Source: Pseudomonadota bacterium (lineage in GTDB: Bacteria > Pseudomonadota > Gammaproteobacteria > Acidiferrobacterales > UBA6901). From it: a DNA stretch of 64,000 nt. The stretch covers positions 248,001 to 312,000 of the forward strand of contig JAJYEX010000001.1 of NCBI GenBank assembly GCA_021785515.1. Reading direction: 5' to 3'. The notes under the pieces are model-generated. The model was not told where the DNA came from and made no database searches. It saw only the letters and a program-made list of their open reading frames with translations. Positions 1 to 9,141 of this stretch are shown here, in pieces (within the stretch, counting starts at the first letter, position 1; each line of letters opens with the position of its first letter). The position numbers and the translations under genes were made by a program.

Positions 1-2
1 AA

Positions 3-1055
3 GATCAGGACCGCATGAGCTCGATAACAGGTTCCGTATCGGCCCTTTCTGGCCTTATGGTCAATCTGGCGGTCTGGTCCGCCGCGCTGCTCGGCACGGT
101 GCTTGTGCGCCATCAGCACATCGCGGCCGTCGATCTGCCAATGCTCGTCCTGGTGGTAATGGGGAGCTTTGAGAGCGTGGCGCAGCTGCCCCAGGCCTGC
201 CAGTACCTCGGGCACACGCTCGCCGCCGCCCGGCGCATCTTTGCCGTGGTCGATGCCCCAGCATGCATCACTGACCCTGCGCAGGCATCTCCGCAGCCAC
301 GCGATACCAGACTGGAATTACGGGGAGTCGGTCTGCGCTACTCGCCTAGTGGGCCCTGGGTACTGACGGACATTGACCTTGCCCTGGCGCCGGGACGGCG
401 TGTGGCAATCCTTGGTCCCTCGGGGGCCGGCAAGAGCAGCCTGATCAGCCTGCTGGCGCGATTCCGCGAATACGAACGTGGAGACATCCGTCTCGGAGGA
501 TACCCGCTACGGGCCTACCAAGCCGAAGATCTGCGTGCGATGATCAGCGTCGTTCCGCAGCATCCTCATCTGTTCAATACCACGGTACGCGCAAACCTGC
601 TGCTCGCCGCACCCGATGCGGATCAGGGCAGAATCGAGGCGGCCGCCAGATCGGCGCGGATCCACGCAGATATCGATGCCCTGCCCGAGGGCTACGACAG
701 CTACGTGGGTGAGGCGGGCCTGAAGTTCTCCCGGGGGCAGATCCGGAGACTGGCCATCGCACGCGCACTCCTGAGGGATGCCCCAATTCTCATTCTCGAT
801 GAACCCACGGAGGGCCTGGATAGCGCCACCGAACGCGAAGTCATGGACAGCCTGATGGCGGCCTCGGACAATCGGACGCTGCTGTTCATTACCCATCGTC
901 TGGCCGGGCTGGAGCGCATGGACGAGATCGTGGTCATGGACCGAGGCCGGATAATCGAACGCGGCAGACACGCAGAACTGCTGAACGGAAATACCCGCTA
1001 CCGCCAGATGCACGCAGTGCTGGTCTTTCCGCCCGAACCTGCGGCTGTCCACTGA
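3..1055 (+). CDS. cydC: CydC, heme/thiol ABC exporter subunit (5' partial)
   Basis: C-terminal part of CydC, half of the CydDC inner-membrane ABC exporter needed to assemble cytochrome bd. The frame is open to the left edge, so the start lies upstream. The visible part begins in the last membrane segments and continues into a full nucleotide-binding domain: Walker A GPSGAGKSS, Walker B ILILDEPTEGLD and the TH switch histidine. The ABC signature reads FSRGQ rather than LSGGQ, an odd Gly-to-Arg change. It ends 24 bases from the convergent cyd operon on the other strand, which supports CydC over another ABC exporter. CydD is presumably just upstream, outside the window. Confidence 0.88.
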   Translation, partial: DQDRMSSITGSVSALSGLMVNLAVWSAALLGTVLVRHQHIAAVDLPMLVLVVMGSFESVAQLPQACQYLGHTLAAARRIFAVVDAPACITDPAQASPQPRDTRLELRGVGLRYSPSGPWVLTDIDLALAPGRRVAILGPSGAGKSSLISLLARFREYERGDIRLGGYPLRAYQAEDLRAMISVVPQHPHLFNTTVRANLLLAAPDADQGRIEAAARSARIHADIDALPEGYDSYVGEAGLKFSRGQIRRLAIARALLRDAPILILDEPTEGLDSATEREVMDSLMAASDNRTLLFITHRLAGLERMDEIVVMDRGRIIERGRHAELLNGNTRYRQMHAVLVFPPEPAAVH

Positions 1056-1079
1056 CCCGAATGGATCCCGGACAGCCAC

Positions 1080-1268
1080 TCAATCGTCAGAAGACCCAGC
1101 CTCCTCCTGCGCGTCCAGCAGCGCCCCTCCCGCGGCGGAAATCAGCACGATCATCACGGTACCCAGCACCCAGGCAAAATACCATGCCCCCCTCTCACCG
1201 AGCAGGATCACCAGGAACACCGTTACCAGGGAGATGACGGCATAGAGCAGCACACGCAACACAATCAT
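1080..1268 (-). CDS. Small two-helix membrane protein at the end of the cydAB operon
   Basis: A 62-aa protein with two predicted membrane helices (about residues 4-23 and 28-50) and an acidic C-terminus (EEAGSSDD). It starts 11 bases after the cydB stop, and a perfect AAGGAGG ribosome site overlaps the end of cydB, so it is almost certainly translated with the cyd operon. Position suggests a cytochrome bd accessory protein like CydX or YbgE. However, CydX is about 37 aa with one helix, and I do not recognise this sequence as either family. Real gene: fairly sure. Function: unknown. Confidence 0.72.
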   Translation of the reverse strand: MIVLRVLLYAVISLVTVFLVILLGERGAWYFAWVLGTVMIVLISAAGGALLDAQEEAGSSDD

Positions 1269-1279
1269 GCAAACCTCCT

Positions 1280-2413
1280 TCAGTACGCGTGGTCATCACC
1301 CTCGACCTGGGCCGGCGTGACCTTGCCGCGCATCACCCAGAATGCCCAGCTGGTATAGATCACCACAATGGGCACGAACACCACAGTCCATCCGAGCATC
1401 CACAGCAGGGTCGTCTGGCTCGACGAGGCATCCCATACCGTCAGGCTCTGCGATGGATTGCTGCTCGATGGCATCATGAAAGGAAACATCGCGGCGCCGA
1501 CGGTACCGATAGTGCCGATCCATCCCAGGGCACCCAGCCACCACCCCAGATGTGACCAGCCGCGCTGTAGAGACCAGACGCCCGCCATGATACTGACATA
1601 AACCAGCGCCGGCACCAGCCACAACACCGGATGGGCGGAAAAGTTATGCAACCAGGCCCCCTGCACGACCTCGACCGTTTTATGCAGAGGCATGGCCGGC
1701 CCCGCGGGATCGTCGCCGGCGGTCAGTACATAGCCCGGAAGCCTGGCCACCCAGAAGCCGCCTGCGGTGAACAGGATCAGTCCCGCCGGGCCCGCCCACA
1801 GCCCCAGCTTCCGCGCACGTTCCCGAATCGCCCCGTCGCCGCGATTCATGACCATGGCCGACCCCTGGTACAACGCCAGTGCCAGCGACATCAGCCCGCA
1901 GAGTATTGCAAACGGATTGAACAGGGATATGAAACTTCCGGTATACCAGGATTCGAGGTCCCAGTTGAAATGAAACGGCACCCCGCGCAGCATGTTGCCG
2001 ATGGCGGCGCCGAAGATCACCATCGGCAGCAGACCGCTTACGAACAGCCCCCAGTCCCAGACATTCCGCCATACCGGTGATGGCAGCTTGCTGCGATACT
2101 CAAAGCCCAGCGGACGTATGATCATACTCCACAACAACAACAGCATGACAACGTACAGCCCCGAAAAGGCGGTTGCATAAATCGTCGGCCAGGCTGCGAA
2201 TACGGCCCCACCGCCGAGGATGAACCAGACCTGGTTGCCATCCCAGTGCGGGCCGATCATATTGAGCACGGCCCGGCGCTCCCCGTCAGTTCGACCGAAA
2301 TAACGAAGTGCGGCACCGATCCCCATGTCCATGCCGACCATCACGGCCAGCCCGATCAAAAGCACCCCGAGAAGCAGCCACCAGATTACCTTCAGTATTG
2401 CGTAGAGCTCCAT
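1280..2413 (-). CDS. cydB: Cytochrome bd ubiquinol oxidase subunit II
   Basis: CydB, the second large membrane subunit of the cytochrome bd quinol:O2 oxidoreductase in the inner membrane. The product is 377 aa, normal for the family, and begins MELYAILKVIWWLLLG with the typical early motif GMDMGIGA and then GPHWDGNQVW. The start at 2413 was chosen because GGAGG lies just upstream and the family N-terminus begins here; the open frame runs further upstream but without CydB-like sequence. It follows cydA by 17 bases and is followed by a small membrane protein gene in the same operon. Confidence 0.95.
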   Translation of the reverse strand: MELYAILKVIWWLLLGVLLIGLAVMVGMDMGIGAALRYFGRTDGERRAVLNMIGPHWDGNQVWFILGGGAVFAAWPTIYATAFSGLYVVMLLLLWSMIIRPLGFEYRSKLPSPVWRNVWDWGLFVSGLLPMVIFGAAIGNMLRGVPFHFNWDLESWYTGSFISLFNPFAILCGLMSLALALYQGSAMVMNRGDGAIRERARKLGLWAGPAGLILFTAGGFWVARLPGYVLTAGDDPAGPAMPLHKTVEVVQGAWLHNFSAHPVLWLVPALVYVSIMAGVWSLQRGWSHLGWWLGALGWIGTIGTVGAAMFPFMMPSSSNPSQSLTVWDASSSQTTLLWMLGWTVVFVPIVVIYTSWAFWVMRGKVTPAQVEGDDHAY

Positions 2414-2430
2414 GGGCAACCTCCGTTCGC

Positions 2431-3975
2431 TTAGTGCGCCAGCATCGCCGTGGCGCCGTCGTCCGGCCCCTTGCGGATGAATTTGACCATCAGGTACATC
2501 TCTACCGCGATGAAGATCGAATATATAAGTACGAACCCCGCCAGCGAAAACACCATGTAGGCCACGCTCTGCGTCGAAGCCGACATCCACGTTGGAAACA
2601 CGCCATATACCGTCCACGGCTGCCTGCCCATTTCAGCCACAAGCCAGCCCGCCTCACAGGCAATATACGGAACCGGAATGAACCATGGTGCGAGCTTCAA
2701 CAGCCACCGGCGTTCGTGCACCTTGTTGTTCAGCGAACAGAATGCTCCGAGTCCCAGGAAAAACAGCATGGCAAACCCGGCAAGAACCATGATGCGGAAC
2801 GACCAAAATATGACTGCCACGTCCGGAATCACGCTGCGGGCCGCCCGCTCATAGTCTGTCGGCGTGGCGGCCGCCAGGTCCGGCGCGAACCGTTCGAGCA
2901 ACAACGCATACCCCATGTCCTTCTTATGTGCATCGAACTGGGCAAGCGCCGCCTGGTTGGACGGCTCGGCACTGAGCGTCTTCAGGGCAAGGACTGCCGG
3001 AATACCGTCTCTCATACGTACCATGGCATTCTGTTCGACTTCGTCTGCACCGGGTATGACGGTATTCATCGAGTGAGTTACGAGCGGCGTCAGGAGATCC
3101 GGGATCTTCAGCGCATACAGGTTCCGTTGCTGTTTCTGCGAAGGAAATGCGATCACATTGAATCCCACCGGTGGCGTCCGGGTATGCCACAGCGACTCCA
3201 TGGCCACCAACTTGGCTGGCTGCGCATGTCCATCGATGAACCCCAGCGCATCACCAAGACTGATCACGCCGACACTGGCAAAGACACCGAACAGCACCGC
3301 CATGCGGAACGAGCGCTTGGCGAGCTCCATATGGCGGTTGCGCAGCATGTACCAGCCGCTGATGCCCGCCACGAACACCGCAGCGGTGACGTAGCCGGCG
3401 ATACTGGTGTGAACGAACTTCGCCTGCGCGTCGTGATTAAAAATAAGATCGGTAAAGCTGCTCAGCTCCATGCGCATGGTAATCGGATCGAACGTCGCAC
3501 CGTGCGGTGACTGCATGAATCCGTTGGCAATCAGGATCCAGAGTGCCGACAGATTCGAACCCAGCGCAACCATATATGTAACGAGAAGGTGCTTCCCTCG
3601 ACTCATCCGGTCCCACCCGAAGAGCATCAGCCCGACAAACGTGGATTCCAGAAAGAACGCCATGAGGCCCTCGATGGCAAGCGGGGCGCCGAATACGTCG
3701 CCCACGAAGCGCGAATATTGAGCCCAGTTGGTGCCAAACTCGAACTCCATCGTCAGCCCGGTAGCCACACCGAGGGCAAAATTGATTGCAAACAGCTTGC
3801 CCCAGAATATTGCCATCTCTTTATATATCTTCCGGCCCGTAGTGACGTACACCGTCTCCATCGCCGCCAGCAGGAAGGTCAGCCCAAGAGTCAGGGGCAC
3901 GAAAAGGAAGTGATAAAGAGCAGTGGCGGCAAACTGCCAGCGCGACAGATCGACAACGGTCTGCATATTATGCAT
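2431..3975 (-). CDS. cydA: Cytochrome bd ubiquinol oxidase subunit I
   Basis: CydA carries the quinol site and hemes b558, b595 and d of the high-affinity terminal oxidase. The 514-aa product starts MHNMQTVVDLSRWQFAATAL, with the N-terminal heme-ligand histidine near residue 22 (ALYHFLFVPLT). It has the conserved GRQPW motif near residue 430 and a quinol-loop region between about 255 and 380. The start at 3975 has GGAGGG seven bases upstream. First gene of cydA-cydB-small protein. It probably uses the FNR-type promoter near 4240, giving a leader of about 255 nt. Such oxidases serve at low oxygen and help resist nitric oxide and peroxide. Confidence 0.96.
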   Translation of the reverse strand: MHNMQTVVDLSRWQFAATALYHFLFVPLTLGLTFLLAAMETVYVTTGRKIYKEMAIFWGKLFAINFALGVATGLTMEFEFGTNWAQYSRFVGDVFGAPLAIEGLMAFFLESTFVGLMLFGWDRMSRGKHLLVTYMVALGSNLSALWILIANGFMQSPHGATFDPITMRMELSSFTDLIFNHDAQAKFVHTSIAGYVTAAVFVAGISGWYMLRNRHMELAKRSFRMAVLFGVFASVGVISLGDALGFIDGHAQPAKLVAMESLWHTRTPPVGFNVIAFPSQKQQRNLYALKIPDLLTPLVTHSMNTVIPGADEVEQNAMVRMRDGIPAVLALKTLSAEPSNQAALAQFDAHKKDMGYALLLERFAPDLAAATPTDYERAARSVIPDVAVIFWSFRIMVLAGFAMLFFLGLGAFCSLNNKVHERRWLLKLAPWFIPVPYIACEAGWLVAEMGRQPWTVYGVFPTWMSASTQSVAYMVFSLAGFVLIYSIFIAVEMYLMVKFIRKGPDDGATAMLAH

Positions 3976-4236
3976 GGCACGCCCTCCGAGACATGAACCG
4001 GCCCATGCCGCACGAATGCGCGGCCGCGAACACCGACGGGTCGTGCGTCCTACCGGCCCGCCGACAGCACGATGCGGGGATCAAATCCGCCCCGGGGTGG
4101 CCCTCCTTCGACACAGGCATCATGGCGCACTCCGCTGATGTGGTTCCTGAACCGCAGATGCCCGGCGCCTCCTGCTGCCAGCACCAAGGTCATGACCTGT
4201 CTCCACTCTTATCGTCGGTACCGCCGCCTTGTTTTG

Positions 4237-4279
4237 ATTCTATGTCGTGCCCGAACGGCATATCTTTGACCTGAGTCAA
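4237..4279 (-). promoter_or_regulatory. Predicted FNR/ANR-type class II promoter for cydAB
   Basis: A palindrome TTGAC-CTGA-GTCAA lies at 4266-4279, keeping the FNR core TTGA-N6-TCAA. On the minus strand a TAGAAT -10 element lies at 4237-4242. A start site about seven bases beyond it (near 4230) would put the palindrome centre about 41.5-42.5 bases upstream, the classical class II FNR activator position. That fits oxygen control of a bd oxidase. The rest of the 329-base cydA upstream gap (3976-4304) shows no gene or clear terminator. The prediction is from sequence only. Confidence 0.6.
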
Positions 4280-4304
4280 CGATCGCCGCCGCATACCGAT
4301 CGGC

Positions 4305-6662
4305 TTAGCGACCGTCCGGAGTACGGGGCGCCGGCTCGTTCCAGCCTGGCGGCAAGTCGCGTACGTGAATATCGCGCTGCGGAAACGGCATCTCGATGCC
4401 ATGTTTGCGGAATTCCGCATCAATGGTGAAATTCATGTCGCTGATCACCTGCATGCGCTGACCGATGTGGCTGATATGGCATTGCAGTTCAAAGTTCAGC
4501 GAACTGTCTCCGAAAGAAAGAAAGAATACCTTTGCTGTCCGGTCCGGGTCGTCGCGAATCACCTGCGGATGTTCCGTCCCTATCTTCAGAAGCAGTTCTT
4601 TAACGAGCCCGGTATCGCTGCCATAGGCCACCCCTACCGGAATATGTACCCGTCCGCCCGGATCGCGCAACATCCAGTTGGTAACCTGCCCCGAAATCAA
4701 TTCCGAGTTTGGCACGATTACGTCGGCACGATCAAACGTCTGTATCTGCGTCGACCGGATGCGTATGTGCCGTACGAAACCTTCCGTACCACCCACCACA
4801 ATCCAGTCTCCCGTCTTTATGGGGCGCTCAAACAACAGTATCAGGCCGGACACAAAGTTGTTGACAATGTTCTGCATACCGAAACCGATGCCGACCGACA
4901 GGGCGCCGGCGATGATCGCCAAATTGCTAAAGCCCAGTCCCGCCACGCTCAGCGCCACGACGACTGCAATTGATGTGCCGACGTAACCGCTTATGGTAAC
5001 CATCGCCTCCAAGGCACCTGGCTCCAGATGCGGCTTTCCAAGCCAGCGCCTTCTCAGGCGTGCGCGTACCCATTCACTGCTGACAAACAGCAGCACGAAA
5101 GTAACCAGCGCAAGCAAAACGCGCACGGGAAAAATCCGCAGCGATCCCACCAAAAATCCGCCGACCACGTAGCTGCGCACTTCAGTCAGGGCCGAATTCG
5201 AAAGCCCCCAGGTCCGGACCAGAACCAGCAGCAGCGCTGCCCACAACAGGATCAGCGTAGTGACGCGCAGCCATACCAGTCCGGGTATCGGCTGTCCCGG
5301 CCCGAGGTCCAGCGATTGGCGCAGGCGCTGCCGCCAGGAACTGTGACCGGCATCCAGCTGGTCAAAAAATTCATTCACCAGGCAAATGGCGAGGACCATC
5401 AGTCCGGACACGAGCAGCGTGCCCGTTACGAAGCGCAGGACGGCAACGGAAAGGTTACGGTATCCAAGTATCTCAGCCAGAATCGCCCCGACCAGAACCA
5501 GCGCAAGCAACACCCGCAGCCCCCGCAGGCGCGACAGCCGCCCGATCTGCATTATCGGCCAGACGACCCACAGAATGTTTAGGGTCAGGCCAACAAAAAA
5601 TATCCCGCGGGCCAACAGCAGCGCCGGCGTCGGCAGGCTCTGGACCACAAGAATACCAATACCCAGAAAACCGACGTAGCCAAACAGGGCGAGCACCCGA
5701 AAACGCCTCGCCAGCGTACGGGCGGTCCGAGAAGGGAGCGTAATGAATGGACGTGCCGGAGGCGTAGGCACAAGAAACAGGCGAATGGCCACCAGCGCCA
5801 AAAAATAGGCAGGCAGGCCGTAAGCCGCCAAGGCCAGGAAGGGTAAAGGTCTGTGATCGCCCAAAGCCAGCCCGAGAATGGCAGCCACCGTTGCGCTGAC
5901 GAGCAGGTATGGCAGATACCGGGCTATCGATGCGGCCAGGGACATCGCGAAACCACCGGAAAACCCATCGGACCAGTGGCGGTCTGCGACCCAGCGAGCC
6001 AGCCTCCGGCGCAACAGGATACCGGCGGCGACGGCCACGACGCCAAGCACGCCCAGCATCCACAAGTCGTAAAACGCGAGCCGTGCGACACCACTGTGCC
6101 GGAGCAGAAAGGTTGCCGTCGACCGGGCCCAGACCTGAGGTTGCCCCCAGTTGTCCTGAAGCAGGCCCACAAACGTCGCCCCATGGGCGAAGAATCTAGC
6201 CGCCAGCAAGGCACGCTGTTTCTGGCCGATGCGGCGCAGCAGCCGGCCGGCGTGCTGGGTCAGCTGCTGACAGGCCGCAAGCCGGGCATCCTGGGTCAGA
6301 CGCTCCTGGCGCAGGATCTCGCTCCCCCCGGTCGTTCCCACCGGAAACCCACGACCAAGCTGCCCGGCGCCTGCATTGCCCTGAACAGGACTGCCTGCAA
6401 CCGGAATGAGATCGGCAAGGCAGCGGTCAGCGCGGGACTTTGCCGTGTTTGCCTGGGTCGCCCAGGCCTCAAGCTGACTGAGACTCGGGGTGACAGATGT
6501 GCGATCCAGCAGGCGCGCGATCCCGTCGAGCTGCCGGGCCGCGGCTGCGATGCCATTTCCGGATAAAGGCGCATCGGCACCGAGCGCCGGGCCGGCGCAC
6601 AGCAGAACACTGACCCATGCCGCTGCCATAAGACATGCAATGGCATGGTACCAGCGCCGCAT
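4305..6662 (-). CDS. MscS-family mechanosensitive channel, long form with periplasmic N-terminal domain
   Basis: A large MscS-superfamily protein (785 aa) that should release solutes across the inner membrane on hypo-osmotic shock. It has a signal-peptide-like start MRRWYHAIACLMAAAWVSVL ending in ALGADA, then a periplasmic region about 200 residues long with a DUF3772-like look, then many membrane segments. The C-terminal MscS core follows: SVGIGFGMQNIVNNFVSGL, ERPIKTGDWI, and the beta and alpha/beta domains. I chose the start at 6662 for the signal peptide; the open frame reaches 6743 and no strong ribosome site decides. Likely closer to YbiO/YjeP-type long channels than to small MscS. Monocistronic as far as I can see. 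Confidence 0.85.
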   Translation of the reverse strand: MRRWYHAIACLMAAAWVSVLLCAGPALGADAPLSGNGIAAAARQLDGIARLLDRTSVTPSLSQLEAWATQANTAKSRADRCLADLIPVAGSPVQGNAGAGQLGRGFPVGTTGGSEILRQERLTQDARLAACQQLTQHAGRLLRRIGQKQRALLAARFFAHGATFVGLLQDNWGQPQVWARSTATFLLRHSGVARLAFYDLWMLGVLGVVAVAAGILLRRRLARWVADRHWSDGFSGGFAMSLAASIARYLPYLLVSATVAAILGLALGDHRPLPFLALAAYGLPAYFLALVAIRLFLVPTPPARPFITLPSRTARTLARRFRVLALFGYVGFLGIGILVVQSLPTPALLLARGIFFVGLTLNILWVVWPIMQIGRLSRLRGLRVLLALVLVGAILAEILGYRNLSVAVLRFVTGTLLVSGLMVLAICLVNEFFDQLDAGHSSWRQRLRQSLDLGPGQPIPGLVWLRVTTLILLWAALLLVLVRTWGLSNSALTEVRSYVVGGFLVGSLRIFPVRVLLALVTFVLLFVSSEWVRARLRRRWLGKPHLEPGALEAMVTISGYVGTSIAVVVALSVAGLGFSNLAIIAGALSVGIGFGMQNIVNNFVSGLILLFERPIKTGDWIVVGGTEGFVRHIRIRSTQIQTFDRADVIVPNSELISGQVTNWMLRDPGGRVHIPVGVAYGSDTGLVKELLLKIGTEHPQVIRDDPDRTAKVFFLSFGDSSLNFELQCHISHIGQRMQVISDMNFTIDAEFRKHGIEMPFPQRDIHVRDLPPGWNEPAPRTPDGR

Positions 6663-6877
6663 CACAGGCGCGTGCCCGACCCGTACGACGCTGTCACAAT
6701 GTGCTCGTTCCATCAGGTCCGCTATCCCGGGCCGCACGGCCACAGCATGGTCCCGACGGCCCTGGCAACCGCGGCCAGGTTCAGGCTCATGCTCCCATGG
6801 GGCTGCCGGAGTTTAAGGGGTTTCACGCCGCTCCTCAATTGGCGGCCTCTTAACCCCTGTGCGACTATCCTGCACCA

Positions 6878-7396
6878 TTAGCTCTGGGCCGCATGTGCCC
6901 GAAGCAAGCCAATCACCGTCTTGGCATCCTCAAATTCACCGGACAGCGCGCGCCTCACCGCTTCGGCAAGGGGCAACCAATGCACTTCAATGAGCTCGAG
7001 TTCATCCGGCCGCCTTGGCCGGTGATCCAGGTCGCGGGCCATAAACAGGTGGATGACTTCGTCAAACACTCCGGGCGAACTGAGAATTCTGCCGAGCGGC
7101 TTCCAGTCGCGAGCGCCGAGTCCGGCCTCCTCCGCAAGCTCACGCCGGGCGGCAAGCAGAGGTTCCTCACCGTGGTCCAGCTTTCCCGCCGGCAACTCCC
7201 AGATCCAGCGGGCAACGACATGACGGTACTGGCGCAACAGGCATACCCGCCCATCCCGGTCTAGCGCAACTGCAGCCGCACCTCCAGGATGACGCACGAC
7301 CTCGAACTCTCCGGAACCACCGTCAGGAAGCTGCGCTAGCTCGCTACTGACCGTAATGATTTTTCCGGCGTAAACAACGGTACGACGGGTAACCAT
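6878..7396 (-). CDS. nudF: Nudix hydrolase, ADP-ribose pyrophosphatase type
   Basis: A 172-aa Nudix protein, probably hydrolysing ADP-ribose to AMP and ribose 5-phosphate. The full Nudix box is present (G-x5-E-x7-REL-x-EE-x-GL, from about residue 71). The sequence ahead of it (VVRHPGGAAAVALD, then LLRQYRHV) matches the ADP-ribose pyrophosphatase subgroup. The start has GGAAGGAGAG about six bases upstream. It stands alone on the minus strand, with rimI behind a terminator upstream. Subgroup choice is less sure than the Nudix call; other nucleoside-diphosphate-sugar substrates are possible. Confidence 0.85.
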   Translation of the reverse strand: MVTRRTVVYAGKIITVSSELAQLPDGGSGEFEVVRHPGGAAAVALDRDGRVCLLRQYRHVVARWIWELPAGKLDHGEEPLLAARRELAEEAGLGARDWKPLGRILSSPGVFDEVIHLFMARDLDHRPRRPDELELIEVHWLPLAEAVRRALSGEFEDAKTVIGLLRAHAAQS

Positions 7397-7760
7397 GGCG
7401 CTCTCCTTCCAAGCTCCTTCCAGTCATGGATCAAACCGCCGCATGCCCGCCTCGATCTGGCCTCCCGGACGGAACCGGGACAGGACTCCGCCCTACGCCG
7501 GATCGGTTCCGGCAGCAGCCTACACCCGCCAGCGCATCCGCATCGGGCGCAACCTGTCTCGCAACCGGAAAGCAGTCCGCGCTCCCGGTCGGGCACCCGA
7601 CCTGCGGCTTGAATCGCGCCCCACGGCCACAACTCAATATACCGAGAGATCTGGTCTCGGAAAGACAGCGGTAATCGGCAACCCCTGAAAGACGAAACCG
7701 GCCCTGAGGCCGGCTACCTGTCTGTTCCCGACCGCCCGGGTATCACGCCCCGGTCCGGTT
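7397..7760. other. Intergenic region between nudF and rimI
   Basis: A 364-base stretch with no convincing gene. On the minus strand it holds the rimI terminator (near 7698-7713) and, at its other end, the nudF ribosome site. Short open frames occur on both strands but lack ribosome sites and recognisable protein character. I see no riboswitch or RNA gene. The nudF promoter should lie here, but I cannot point to hexamers with confidence. Confidence 0.5.
7690..7713 (-). terminator. Rho-independent terminator after udg-rimI
   Basis: A perfect 6-bp stem CCGGCC/GGCCGG with a TCAG loop (7698-7713), followed in minus-strand direction by TTTCGTCTTT. It lies 48 bases past the rimI stop and fits as the end of the udg-rimI transcript. 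The T-run is interrupted, so efficiency is uncertain. Confidence 0.65.
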
Positions 7761-8225
7761 CTAGATATCACGCGCCAGAATGATGGCGTCCTCGCGCCCC
7801 TTGCGTGCCGGATAATAGCCACGGCGGACACCGATTTCATGGAACCCGAGCTTGCTGTAGACATGATACGCCACCGGATTCGATGCGCGCACCTCCAGCA
7901 ATGCCGTCTTCGCGTGGCGTTCACGCGCAATTTCCAGCAGCTGCGAAGCAAGTTCGGTTCCGTAGCCGTGGCCTTGGTATTGCGGGTGAATGCAGATATT
8001 CAGGAGATGACATTCCCCCGCTCCCAGCGACATGATGCCGTGGCCCATGATCCCGCTGTTACCGCTTAGCACCTTGCTGACATAACCAAAGCGAATGCAG
8101 TCGCGGAATATGCCGAAGGTCCATGGAAATTCGTAGGCTGCCATCTCCACTTCCATGACCGCCGGCAGATCTTCCTCCCGCATGTTGCGCAGCTGCACAT
8201 GGCGGTTGAAAACAACGGCATTCAT
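7761..8225 (-). CDS. rimI: Ribosomal-protein-alanine N-acetyltransferase RimI
   Basis: A 154-aa GNAT-fold acetyltransferase that acetylates the N-terminal alanine of ribosomal protein S18 with acetyl-CoA. Visible motifs are the CoA pyrophosphate loop QGHGYG, the conserved LEVRASN strand, and the C-terminal RRGYYPARKGREDA region typical of RimI, with the tyrosine used as general acid. It overlaps the upstream udg gene by four bases (ATGA), so the two are translationally coupled. A family 4 DNA glycosylase next to rimI is a common proteobacterial arrangement. Confidence 0.92.
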   Translation of the reverse strand: MNAVVFNRHVQLRNMREEDLPAVMEVEMAAYEFPWTFGIFRDCIRFGYVSKVLSGNSGIMGHGIMSLGAGECHLLNICIHPQYQGHGYGTELASQLLEIARERHAKTALLEVRASNPVAYHVYSKLGFHEIGVRRGYYPARKGREDAIILARDI

Positions 8226-8992
8226 GACGCCGCCTCGATGATACTGCGTGCGCGGCGCAGATCTTCCCAGACCTTGCGTTTGTCGGCAGGATTGCGCAGC
8301 AGGTACGCAGGATGATAAGTCACAATCAGCGGAATGCCGTGATAGTCCAGGCGCTGGCCCCGCAGCTTCCCGAGCGCGAGCTCCGTCTTGAGCAGACTGT
8401 GGGCAGCATGCCGCCCAAGAGCAATGATCAGTTGCGGCCGGATCAGCTCAATCTGACGCAACAGATACGGCTCACACTGCTCGACTTCATCGGGCTGGGG
8501 ATCACGGTTATTTGGCGGCCGGCATTTAAGCACATTCGCGATGTAGACCTCGCCGCGCCCGAGCCCCGCAGCAAACAACATGGCATCAAGCAGCTGCCCG
8601 GCACGCCCGACGAAAGGTTCACCCTGCCGGTCTTCCTCCGCCCCCGGTGCTTCTCCGACGAACATCCACCGCGCCTGACGGCTCCCGGTCCCGAAAACAG
8701 TCCGGGTCCGTCCTTCGTGCAAGCGGCACCTGGCACAGCTGCGTACCGCCTGTTCCAGCGCCTCCCAGTCCATTAATTCCGTCGCGGCCGTGGCACCACA
8801 TTCTGCTGCCTGCACTGCCATGGTCGAACGGTCCGGGACTGACGCATCGGCAAGCCCTGCAGGCAAAACCGCCTGACGATTGTTCTCCCCCACCATATTA
8901 TCCGGGGCTTGCCGCGGTCGGGCGCGCAGCTCCCAGGCCTGGATGCCCATGGCCGCCAAATACTGCCTCCTGAAGTCCTCACGCAGCGCCAT
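8222..8992 (-). CDS. Family 4 uracil-DNA glycosylase (Fe-S type)
   Basis: Removes uracil from DNA at the start of base excision repair. The 256-aa protein has an N-terminal extension of about 75 residues resembling the phage SPO1 DNA-polymerase-related form, then the UDG core. Four cysteines that would bind a [4Fe-4S] cluster are at about 86, 89, 157 and 173. The active-site motif is GEAPGAEED near 113 and the second motif is [11 protein letters not shown] near 225. The start at 8992 is the only good ATG. It is coupled to rimI by an ATGA overlap. No gene lies in the 238 bases upstream toward leuA. Confidence 0.92.
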   Translation of the reverse strand: MALREDFRRQYLAAMGIQAWELRARPRQAPDNMVGENNRQAVLPAGLADASVPDRSTMAVQAAECGATAATELMDWEALEQAVRSCARCRLHEGRTRTVFGTGSRQARWMFVGEAPGAEEDRQGEPFVGRAGQLLDAMLFAAGLGRGEVYIANVLKCRPPNNRDPQPDEVEQCEPYLLRQIELIRPQLIIALGRHAAHSLLKTELALGKLRGQRLDYHGIPLIVTYHPAYLLRNPADKRKVWEDLRRARSIIEAAS

Positions 8993-9141
8993 AGTTCAGT
9001 AGAATAGCCCTGGCTTCAGTCGAGTTCAAAACCGTTCGGCGTCCCGGCGCCGCAGGCCGACGGCGGGGTTGCCGGCCGCCCATCATCGACGCCACCGGCA
9101 ACCACAGCTTCTCGCCGGAATGCCGCCGTGGCCAGCAACCC

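Noticed and set aside
2308-3510. Plus-strand open frame opposite cydA/cydB
   Set aside because: Covers two unmistakable cytochrome bd genes on the other strand; rich in Arg and His with no membrane or domain pattern.
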